A stretch of DNA of 64,000 nucleotides from Amycolatopsis albispora. Its GTDB lineage: Bacteria; Actinomycetota; Actinomycetes; Mycobacteriales; Pseudonocardiaceae. Below, in pieces: positions 57,523 through 64,000 of the stretch. Made by a program: the position numbers and the translations under genes. The first letter of the stretch is position 1. Every line of letters begins with the position of its first letter. Location: positions 6,448,001 through 6,512,000 of the forward strand of contig NZ_CP015163.1 in NCBI RefSeq assembly GCF_003312875.1, in the 5' to 3' direction. The notes below the pieces were generated by a model. It was given only the letters and a program-made list of their open reading frames with translations, ran no database searches and was not told where the DNA came from.

Positions 57523-58263
57523 TCACCCGTATGTGTCACGTGGTCCGCGACCGGACACGTGCAGCGGGCCCTTTCGCCAGCTCGGCGCCGTCGGGCCCTG
57601 GATGCGCATGCGCTTGACCACGCCGTTCCCGACCCCGGCGGCGATCTTGCCGATCAGCTGGCCCTGCAGCAGGCGCAGCTGCGTGGCCCAGGCGGTGGAG
57701 CTGGCGCGCACGGTCAGCTCGCCGTCCTTGAGCGCGACCGGCTGCGCGTGCTCGGCCACCTCTTCCCCGACCAGGCGGGCCCAGCGGCCGAACACCTGGC
57801 CGGAGGCCAGCCGCCCGTTCCAGCCGCGCTCGACCGCGATCCGGGAGACGATCCGCCCGAGCGGCTGGGGATCACGGGAGTCCGCGCCCGGTCCGGACCA
57901 CCGGCGGCGGCGCGGGTCCTGGCGGGTCCCGGTGGCCGGGCGCTTGCCGAGCGGGGTCTTGCGCGCCTGTGTCTTCGCGCGCGCGGCTTCGAGAGCGGCC
58001 CGCGCGAGGTCACGACCGGACTGTGCACTACCATTCACGTTCGGCGCAGCGGCATTGTCACCGCCCGTAGCCGAACTCCCGGCCCCATCCGTGGACTCGC
58101 CCACGTGAGGGCCAGTGGACGGCCCATTCGGCCCTGCGGTCACTCGTCGCGATAACTGATTCACGGTGTTATCCACACTATCCACAGGTTTGTCCCCAGA
58201 TCGGCTGGCAATCGCTGTGGTCGCGGTCACCCCAGGTCGCCAGGTTGCGCACGCACGGTTCAC
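57523..58263 (-). CDS. DUF721 (DciA-like) protein
   Basis: A 246-residue protein. The first 130 residues are polar and low-complexity. The C-terminal DUF721 domain is clear: [60 protein letters not shown]. DciA-like proteins help load the replicative helicase in many bacteria. The GTG start overlaps the recF stop, though an internal start is possible. Confidence 0.88.
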   Translation of the reverse strand: MNRACATWRPGVTATTAIASRSGDKPVDSVDNTVNQLSRRVTAGPNGPSTGPHVGESTDGAGSSATGGDNAAAPNVNGSAQSGRDLARAALEAARAKTQARKTPLGKRPATGTRQDPRRRRWSGPGADSRDPQPLGRIVSRIAVERGWNGRLASGQVFGRWARLVGEEVAEHAQPVALKDGELTVRASSTAWATQLRLLQGQLIGKIAAGVGNGVVKRMRIQGPTAPSWRKGPLHVSGRGPRDTYG

Positions 58264-59423
58264 GACTGGGCAAGCCGCACCTCTCCCTCCGTGACGGAGA
58301 AGCGCCGCCCGGCCAGTTCCTCGGGCACGTCCTCCGCCACCGCCGCGGTCACCAGCACCTGCTCGGCGGAGGCGGCGACCTCCGCCAGGCGGGCGCGGCG
58401 CCGCCGGTCCAGCTCGGCGAAGACGTCGTCGAGCAGCAGCACCGGCTCACCCGCCTCGGCCCGCAGCAGCTCGTACGAGCCGAGCCGCAGGGCCAGCGCG
58501 AACGACCAGGACTCGCCGTGGCTGGCGTAGCCCTTCGCCGGTGCCTCACCGAGCACGAGGTCCAGCTCGTCCCGGTGTGGCCCGACCAGACTTACCCCGC
58601 GTTCGAGTTCCTGGGCGCGCGACTCGCCGAGCGCGGCCAGCAGTATCTCGGTCAGCTTGCCGACATCCGCCCGCTCACCTGCGGGAACGCCGTACCCGGC
58701 CGGAATGGCTTCGCCCAGGCTCGACCGGTACGAGATCACCGCTGGCCGCGAATCCGGCGCCACCCCGCGATAGGCCTCCGAGGTGTGCGGCGCCAGGTCC
58801 GCGACCAGGTCCAGCCGCCCGGCGAGCAGTTGCGCGCCCGCCGTGGCCAGGTGGTTGTCCCAGACCTCGAGCGTGCTCAGCGCGTACGGGTCCTCGCGCG
58901 CGCTGCCCCGCTTCTTGCCGGTGGTCTTGAGCAGGGCGTTGCGCTGGCGCAGCACCCGCTCGTAGTCCGCGCGCACCCCGGCGTACCGCGGCGCGCGCTG
59001 CACCAGCAGCTCGTCGAGGAACTTGCGGCGCTCGCCGGGATCACCGCGGACCAGCGCCAGGTCCTCCGGGCAGAACAACACCGTGCGCAGGATGCCGAGC
59101 ACGTCGCGCGGCTTGCCGACCGTGCCCCGGTTCACCCGCGCGCGGTTCGCCCGGCCCGGCGTGATCTCCAGTTCCACGGTCAGCTCGCGGTCCTCGTTGA
59201 CCACGGCCACCCGCACCAGCGCGCGCTCCTGCCCGTGGCGGACCAGCGGCGCGTCGGTGGCGACCCGGTGCGAGCCGAGCGTGGCGGCGTACCCGATCGC
59301 CTCGATCAGGTTCGTCTTGCCACGGCCGTTCTGCCCGACCAGCACGGTCGGGCCCGGTTCGAGCGGCAGGTCGGCGTGCTCCCACGAGCGGAAGTCCGTG
59401 ACCTGCAGATGACGGAGGTACAC
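58260..59423 (-). CDS. recF: DNA replication and repair protein RecF
   Basis: A 387-residue SMC-like ATPase that loads RecA at gaps. The start reads [20 protein letters not shown], Walker A is [18 protein letters not shown], and the C-terminal part has the signature region ([20 protein letters not shown]) and Walker [14 protein letters not shown]. It begins 10 bases after the gnd gene and overlaps the DUF721 gene. Confidence 0.97.
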   Translation of the reverse strand: MYLRHLQVTDFRSWEHADLPLEPGPTVLVGQNGRGKTNLIEAIGYAATLGSHRVATDAPLVRHGQERALVRVAVVNEDRELTVELEITPGRANRARVNRGTVGKPRDVLGILRTVLFCPEDLALVRGDPGERRKFLDELLVQRAPRYAGVRADYERVLRQRNALLKTTGKKRGSAREDPYALSTLEVWDNHLATAGAQLLAGRLDLVADLAPHTSEAYRGVAPDSRPAVISYRSSLGEAIPAGYGVPAGERADVGKLTEILLAALGESRAQELERGVSLVGPHRDELDLVLGEAPAKGYASHGESWSFALALRLGSYELLRAEAGEPVLLLDDVFAELDRRRRARLAEVAASAEQVLVTAAVAEDVPEELAGRRFSVTEGEVRLAQS

Positions 59424-59433
59424 CGGGACCGGC

Positions 59434-60324
59434 TCAGCCGCCGGCCTTCTTCACCGCGTGCCCGCCGAACTGCTGGCGCAGCGCGGCCACCGCGCGCATG
59501 GCGGCCGAGTGCTCCTGGCGCGAGGCGAACCTGGCGAACAGCGCGGCCGAGATGACCGGCGCCGGCACCGCGTTGTTGATCGCCTCCTCCAGCGTCCACC
59601 TGCCCTCGCCGGAGTCCTCGACGTACCCCTCGAGATCGTCCAGCTCCGGGTCCTCGTCGAGGGCGCGGACCAGCAGGTCGAGCAGCCAGGACCGGACCAC
59701 GGTCCCGCGCTGCCAGCCCTTGATCACCGCGGGCACGTCGTCGACCGCCTTCGAGGCCTCGAGCAGCTCGAAGCCCTCGGCGAACGCCTGCATCAGGCCG
59801 TACTCGATGCCGTTGTGCACCATCTTCGCGTAGTGCCCGGCGCCGACCGAGCCCGCGTGCGAGAAGCCTTCCTCGCGCGGACCCTCCGGGCGCAGCGCGT
59901 CGAAGATCGGCATCGCGCGCTCGACGTCGGCGGCCGAGCCGCCGACCATCAGGCCGTACCCGTTCTCCTTGCCCCACACCCCGCCGGACACGCCGACGTC
60001 CAGGTAACCGACGCCCTTCGCGGCGAGCAGCTCGGCGTTGATCTTGTCGTCGGTGAACTTCGAGTTCCCGCCGTCGATCAGGATGTCGCCCTCGCCGAGC
60101 AGGTTGCTGAAGGCGACCACGGTCTCGCGGGTCGGCTCACCGGCGGGCACCATCACCCAGACGATGCGCGGTGCGGCCAGCTTCGAGACCAGGTCCTCGA
60201 GCGAGGTCGTGTCGCTGACCTCGGCGTTGCGGTCGTAGCCGACGACCTCGTGCCCGGCGGCACGCAGCCGCTCGCGCATGTTGAAGCCCATCTTGCCGAG
60301 CCCGACCAGCCCCATCTGCACCAT
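59434..60324 (-). CDS. gnd: 6-phosphogluconate dehydrogenase, short (decarboxylating) form
   Basis: A 296-residue enzyme of the pentose phosphate pathway. The NAD(P) site is [16 protein letters not shown], substrate motifs are [10 protein letters not shown] and [19 protein letters not shown], and the catalytic region is [19 protein letters not shown]. It is the short type of about 300 residues rather than the 470-residue form. Its place between dnaN and recF is characteristic of actinomycetes. GGGGAG precedes ATG 60324. Confidence 0.95.
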   Translation of the reverse strand: MVQMGLVGLGKMGFNMRERLRAAGHEVVGYDRNAEVSDTTSLEDLVSKLAAPRIVWVMVPAGEPTRETVVAFSNLLGEGDILIDGGNSKFTDDKINAELLAAKGVGYLDVGVSGGVWGKENGYGLMVGGSAADVERAMPIFDALRPEGPREEGFSHAGSVGAGHYAKMVHNGIEYGLMQAFAEGFELLEASKAVDDVPAVIKGWQRGTVVRSWLLDLLVRALDEDPELDDLEGYVEDSGEGRWTLEEAINNAVPAPVISAALFARFASRQEHSAAMRAVAALRQQFGGHAVKKAGG

Positions 60325-60358
60325 GAATCTCCCCTTAGCTCCGGTTCGGTGGCCGACG

Positions 60359-61492
60359 TCAGCCCGGCAGGCGGACCGGCATCAGCAGGTAGAGGTACCC
60401 GGGCACCACGTTGCCCTCCTCGTCCGCCGGCTTGATCAGCGCGGGGCGGTTGGGCGTGGTGAAGGTCAGCTCGGCGCGGTCCGCGTGCAGCGCGCCGAGC
60501 CCGTCCACCAGGTACCCCGGGTTGAAGGCGATGGTCACCGCCTCACCCTCGTAGTCCACCGGCAGTTCTTCCTCGGCGCTGCCTTCGTCGTCACCACCGG
60601 CGGACAGCCGGAGCAGTCCTTCGGAGAACTCCAGCCGCACCTGGGTACCGCGTTCGGCGACCAGCGACACCCGCTTGATCGCTTCGGCCAGTGCGCCGAC
60701 GCCGATCACCGCGCGGGAGGTGTGGCTCGCGGGCAGCAGCTGGCGGTACGGCGGGAACTCGGCGTCGAGCAGGCGGGTGGTGGCGTAGCGGCCGGAGCCG
60801 GACAGGCCGAGCAGCCCTTCGCCACTGGCCAGTGCCAGCTGGACGGTGGCACCGCTGGAGCCCATCGACTTCGCGGCCTCGGCCAGCGTGCGGGCGGGTA
60901 CCAGCACCGCGGCGTCGGCCAGGCCCTCGGCGGGCTTCCAGGTGAACTCGCGCATGGCGAGGCGGAAGCGGTCGGTGGCGACCAGGGTGACCGTGTCGCC
61001 GGAGATCTCCAGCCGCATGCCGGTGAGCATCGGGAGGGTGTCGTCCTTGCCGGAGGCGACCGCGACCTGGGCCACCGCCTGGCCGAAGACCTCACCGGCC
61101 AGCTCACCGGCGAAGGCGGGCTGGGCCGGCAGCTGCGGGTAGTCCTCGACCGGCATGGTCGGCAGGCTGAACCGGGCGTTGCCGCAGGTGATGGACGCGC
61201 GGGCGCCGTCGACCGAGATCTCCACCGGCTGCGCGGGCAGCGCCTTGGTGATGTCGGCGAGGAGGCGGCCGGAGACCAGCATGCGGCCGCCGTCGGCGAT
61301 CGTGGCCGGCACGCCCACGGTGGCGGAGACCTCGTAGTCGAACCCCGAGACGGTGAGCGCGTCGCTTTCGGACGAGTCGGAGGCCTCCAGGAGTACTCCG
61401 CCCAGTACCGGGACGGGAGGCCGCGACGGCAGGCTTCTCGCCACCCAGGCGACGGCGTCTGCCAGCCCGTCGCGCTCGACGCGGATCTTCAT
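60359..61492 (-). CDS. dnaN: DNA polymerase III beta subunit (sliding clamp)
   Basis: A 377-residue clamp of three similar domains, opening [20 protein letters not shown]. The C-terminus ([12 protein letters not shown]) carries the conserved MPVRL end. ATG 61492 has AAAGGA about 9 bases upstream; an in-frame extension of 29 codons beyond it is not clamp-like. It lies next to oriC and follows dnaA in the replication direction. Confidence 0.98.
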   Translation of the reverse strand: MKIRVERDGLADAVAWVARSLPSRPPVPVLGGVLLEASDSSESDALTVSGFDYEVSATVGVPATIADGGRMLVSGRLLADITKALPAQPVEISVDGARASITCGNARFSLPTMPVEDYPQLPAQPAFAGELAGEVFGQAVAQVAVASGKDDTLPMLTGMRLEISGDTVTLVATDRFRLAMREFTWKPAEGLADAAVLVPARTLAEAAKSMGSSGATVQLALASGEGLLGLSGSGRYATTRLLDAEFPPYRQLLPASHTSRAVIGVGALAEAIKRVSLVAERGTQVRLEFSEGLLRLSAGGDDEGSAEEELPVDYEGEAVTIAFNPGYLVDGLGALHADRAELTFTTPNRPALIKPADEEGNVVPGYLYLLMPVRLPG

Positions 61493-61733
61493 GCGCTCAT
61501 CCTTTCGCGGTAGCCGGGCCCCTCCGCCCGAGAAGATCGACAAACGCCTCTGGCGTGCGCCCGGCTCGGGTGGCGGCACGCGGAGACCTCGCCAGCGTGG
61601 TGTGCGGCCCGGGTGACGGCGGCGGGCGCCGCCAGGCGGACCTGGTGTGGGTACTCACGTTAGAGCGTGACCCGGCCCGGCGTCATCCGGCCCACCCTGT
61701 CGACAAACCGATCAAGCGACTACTCGGCGCGAC

Positions 61734-62160
61734 TTGTCCCCAACTTCGAGCTGCCCCTGTTTTTAGCTTGTTCTCCTAGAAAAAGAATTCACAGTGACAG
61801 TAATAGGGGGTGTGGATTGTGTGGACAGCGTCCGTCGCCGCAGCGTGCACGGCGCGGCGGCCTGTGGACACCGGTGGTGGCGGATCGGTGGACAGACTCG
61901 GGCACCGGTGGACAGCTTCGGCCATCCACCCCGTCCGTCCACATGTGTCCCCAGTTGTCCACACCGCTGTCCCCACCTGTGCGCTGATTTGTACCCAGGC
62001 CATGCACCGGCGAACCCGTGCCGGAGATCGCCCTGCGGGGTGATGTGGACAGTTTTGTGCATGTCCTGTGCATGGTTCCCGGTCAGCCTGTGTTTTTCCT
62101 GTGGAGAAAGGGAAAAAGAGCAGGTGGGACCCCTGGGGACAGTTTTTCCCTTGTGGGGCA
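61734..62160. other. oriC: Chromosomal replication origin oriC, DnaA-box cluster
   Basis: The dnaN-side spacer contains many 9-mers close to the actinobacterial DnaA box TTGTCCACA: one exact copy at 61955-61963, reverse TGTGGACAG at 61820 and 62044, TGTGGACAC at 61863, GGTGGACAG at 61887 and 61907, CCGTCCACA at 61935, TGTGGATTG at 61811 and TTGTCCCCA at 61734. An AT-rich stretch at 61762-61806 (TAGAAAAAGAATTCACAG) may be the unwinding element. The spacer contains no protein gene until 62339. Confidence 0.9.
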
Positions 62161-62179
62161 AAGAGGATTCGCGACGCGT

Positions 62180-62225
62180 CGCGTACGCGTGCTTCGCGAC
62201 GTACGCGGCGAAGCACGCGTACGCG
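62180..62225. repeat. 18-bp perfect inverted repeat beside oriC
   Basis: Arms CGCGTACGCGTGCTTCGC and its exact complement at 62208-62225 flank a 10-base spacer. The surroundings (62165-62290) are full of GTACGCG and TTCGCG words. The structure lies between the DnaA boxes and the CGNR gene. It has no T-run, so a protein-binding or structural role is more likely than termination. Confidence 0.7.
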
Positions 62226-62317
62226 GACCCTCGCCGCTTTCCTTGCTATGCAAGCGCTTCGCGCGCGTACGCGGCTCGTACGTCGCTTCGCGGTGGTAAC
62301 CAGTAAAAGCGGTTCAC

Positions 62318-62338
62318 GTAACTTACTATAGTAGTTAC
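62318..62338 (+). promoter_or_regulatory. Leaderless promoter with palindromic -10 region for the CGNR gene
   Basis: TACTATAGTA (62324-62333) is a perfect palindrome inside GTAAC...GTTAC arms, directly against ATG 62339. TATAGT at 62327-62332 ends six bases before the A of the ATG, the right distance for a -10 hexamer of a leaderless transcript. A regulator bound to the palindrome would block it. Confidence 0.55.
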
Positions 62339-62944
62339 ATGGATCTCGGCACGCGACTGATCGCCGGACCGGACGGGCAGGCGTTCCCGTTCGACCCGGG
62401 TGCGTTCTTCCTCGAGCTGCTCCTCACCGGCGGGCCGGACGGCGACCAGCGGTGGGAGCTGTTGCGCGGCCCCTCGGACCTCGCCGCCTGGCTGGTCGAC
62501 TCGCGGCTCGCGCTCACCGCGCCGATCGACGCCGACGACGTCCGCATCCGGCCCGCGGAACTGCGCGCGATAAAACAGTTCCGCGACACGCTCTGGACGG
62601 TCGCCCACGTGGTGGCGGCCGCCGAAGAACCGAATGAGGACGAACTCGAATTCATCAATGCGGCGGCCGAGTCGTCGATGCGCCCGCGGATCGCGCTCGA
62701 CACCGGCGTGTGCGAGTGGGCTACGCCGATCACCGGCAGCCAGGTGCTCGGCACCGCGGCCCGCGAGGCGATCGACGTGATCGGCGGTGACCGGATCGAC
62801 CGGCTCCGTGAATGCGAGGCCGAGGACTGCGCGCTGGTTTTCCTGGACACCTCACGGCCGGGCAACCGGCGGTGGTGCTCGATGCAGCGCTGCGGCAACC
62901 GGCACAAGGTGAAGGCCTACCGCGCGCGGCACGCCAAAGACTGA
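62339..62944 (+). CDS. CGNR zinc-finger (ABATE-like) putative transcription factor
   Basis: A 201-residue protein. The N-terminal 140 residues form an ABATE-like stress-sensing domain (DLAAWLVDSRLALTAPIDAD, LRAIKQFRDTLWTVAHVVAA). The end is the CGNR zinc finger, with CEAEDC, FLDTSRPGNRRWCSMQRCGN and RHKVKAYRAR. Such proteins are thought to be stress-related regulators. It is leaderless, lies between oriC and dnaA, and converges on dnaA with 41 bases between stops. Confidence 0.88.
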   Translation: MDLGTRLIAGPDGQAFPFDPGAFFLELLLTGGPDGDQRWELLRGPSDLAAWLVDSRLALTAPIDADDVRIRPAELRAIKQFRDTLWTVAHVVAAAEEPNEDELEFINAAAESSMRPRIALDTGVCEWATPITGSQVLGTAAREAIDVIGGDRIDRLRECEAEDCALVFLDTSRPGNRRWCSMQRCGNRHKVKAYRARHAKD

Positions 62945-62991
62945 AGTACTGAGTTACTGAAGTACTGAACTACTGAACTACTGAACTACTG
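62941..62991. repeat. 8-bp tandem repeat overlapping the CGNR and dnaA stop codons
   Basis: About six copies of an 8-base unit (ACTGAACT, with GAAGT and GAGTT variants) run from the CGNR stop codon to the dnaA stop codon. The last three are identical. Repeats of this kind change length by slippage. Confidence 0.85.
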
Positions 62992-64000
62992 GCGGGCGCG
63001 CTGCTTGATGCGGGAGGTCAGCTCCTGCACCTGGTCGTAGATCCGGCGCCGCTCGGCCATCTCCTTGCGGATCTTCTTCGCCGCGTGCATCACTGTGGTG
63101 TGGTCGCGGCCGCCGAAGGTCTGCCCGATCCGCGGCAGCGACATGTCGGTCAGCTCGCGGCACAGGTACATGGCGATCTGGCGCGCGGTGGCGAGCGCCT
63201 TCGTTTTGCCGGGCCCGCACAGGTCGTCCATCGACACGTCGAAGAACTCGGCGGTGACGCCCATGATGGTCGGCGCGCTGATCTCCGGCGCCTGCGAATC
63301 GGGGATCAGGTCGCGCAGCACGATCTCGGCGAGGCCGACGTCGACCGGCTGCTGGTTCAGCGAGGCGAACGCGGTGACGCGGATGAGCGCGCCTTCGAGC
63401 TCGCGGATGTTCGCCTCGACCCTGGCCGCGATGAACTCCAGCACCTCACCGGGCACCGCGAGCCTGTCCTGCGCGGCCTTCTTGCGCAGGATGGCGATGC
63501 GGGTCTCCAGCTCGGGCGGCTGGATGTCGGTGATCAGGCCCCACTCGAACCGCGTGCGCAGCCGGTCCTCCAGGGTTTCCAGCCGCTTCGGCGGGCGGTC
63601 GGAGGAGACCACGATCTGCTTGTTCGCGTTGTGCAGGGTGTTGAAGGTGTGGAAGAACTCCTCCTGCGTGCCTTCCTTGCCCTCCAGGAACTGGATGTCG
63701 TCGACGAGCAGGATGTCGATGTCGCGGTAGCGCCGCTGGAAGGCGACCTTCCGGTCGTCGCGCAGGGAGTTGATGAAGTCGTTGGTGAACTCTTCGGTGG
63801 AGACGTACCGCACGCGCATGCCGGGGAACAGCCGCTGGGCGTAGTGCCCGACGGCGTGCAGCAGGTGCGTTTTGCCGAGCCCGGACTCACCCCAGATGAA
63901 CAGCGGGTTGTACGCGCGGGACGGCGCTTCGGCGACGGCGACCGACGCCGCGTGCGCGAACCGGTTGGACGCGCCGATGACGAAGGTGTCGAAGGTGTAC
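62986..64000 (-). CDS. dnaA: Chromosomal replication initiator DnaA, 5' end beyond window
   Basis: About 337 residues of DnaA domains III and IV are visible; the frame is open to the right edge. Walker A is [19 protein letters not shown], Walker B is [20 protein letters not shown], and the box-binding domain ends with [20 protein letters not shown]. An ATG at 63819 is internal and not the start. The stop is TAG at 62986-62988, inside the tandem repeat. dnaA and dnaN are transcribed in the same direction across oriC. Confidence 0.97.
   Translation of the reverse strand, partial: YTFDTFVIGASNRFAHAASVAVAEAPSRAYNPLFIWGESGLGKTHLLHAVGHYAQRLFPGMRVRYVSTEEFTNDFINSLRDDRKVAFQRRYRDIDILLVDDIQFLEGKEGTQEEFFHTFNTLHNANKQIVVSSDRPPKRLETLEDRLRTRFEWGLITDIQPPELETRIAILRKKAAQDRLAVPGEVLEFIAARVEANIRELEGALIRVTAFASLNQQPVDVGLAEIVLRDLIPDSQAPEISAPTIMGVTAEFFDVSMDDLCGPGKTKALATARQIAMYLCRELTDMSLPRIGQTFGGRDHTTVMHAAKKIRKEMAERRRIYDQVQELTSRIKQRARQ

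Noticed and set aside
62941..62991. Possible CRISPR-like array
   Set aside because: The unit is 8 bases with no spacers; a simple tandem repeat. No cas gene or array was seen anywhere in the window.

Overview
The window comes from a GC-rich actinomycete chromosome at its replication origin. Gene order on the right (dnaA, oriC, dnaN, gnd, recF, a DUF721 gene, gyrB, gyrA, a DUF3566 gene, tRNA-Ile, tRNA-Ala, a DLW-39 gene) together with mce lipid-import genes, an F420-type oxidoreductase and a DUF3556 protein points to a Pseudonocardiaceae-like organism (Amycolatopsis or a relative). That placement is inference from gene content, not from a search.

Left arm (1-18.3 kb): an mce transporter operon (two YrbE permeases, its ATPase, and an MCE subunit cut by the window edge), then a lipid-metabolism operon (acyl-CoA ligase, DUF3556 membrane protein, CrtI-like FAD oxidoreductase) beside a PucR regulator. 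A second catabolic block follows: a decayed cytochrome P450 whose 3' end is capped by a defective IS256-type element, an LLM oxidoreductase divergent from a TetR regulator across a large dyad, a thioesterase and an acyl-CoA dehydrogenase. It ends in a TetR gene with an in-frame stop near its start and the C-terminal remnant of a ferredoxin reductase.

Middle (18.3-50.5 kb): a heavily scarred integrative conjugative element (ICE). Its transfer operon reads leftward from about 40.6 kb: a protein of unknown function, VirB2-like pilin, VirB6/TrbL-like membrane protein, PrgI-family protein, VirB4 ATPase, a GP88-like protein, VirD4-like coupling ATPase, replication-relaxation protein and an NlpC/P60 cell-wall hydrolase. 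A 5.4-kb Tn554-like transposon (two tyrosine recombinases, a DUF6262 protein and one cargo gene) sits inside the GP88-like gene; joining the two halves across a 5-bp repeat restores an uninterrupted 281-codon frame. Reading rightward from the control region are two methyltransferase-like proteins, a recombinase-domain protein without a catalytic domain, an XRE regulator and a set of serine recombinases. Two of these are short and lack the catalytic serine; the third is full length and abuts tRNA-Ala, but an IS110 element has landed in its start codon. IS5 and IS256 elements lie in the left part of the island. A perfect 15-bp inverted repeat between the coupling-protein and replication-relaxation genes is a candidate oriT.

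Right arm (50.5-64 kb): conserved origin-proximal core genes. Between dnaA and dnaN lie a DnaA-box cluster, an 18-bp inverted repeat, a leaderless CGNR zinc-finger gene convergent with dnaA, and an 8-bp tandem repeat that overlaps the stop codons of both that gene and dnaA.
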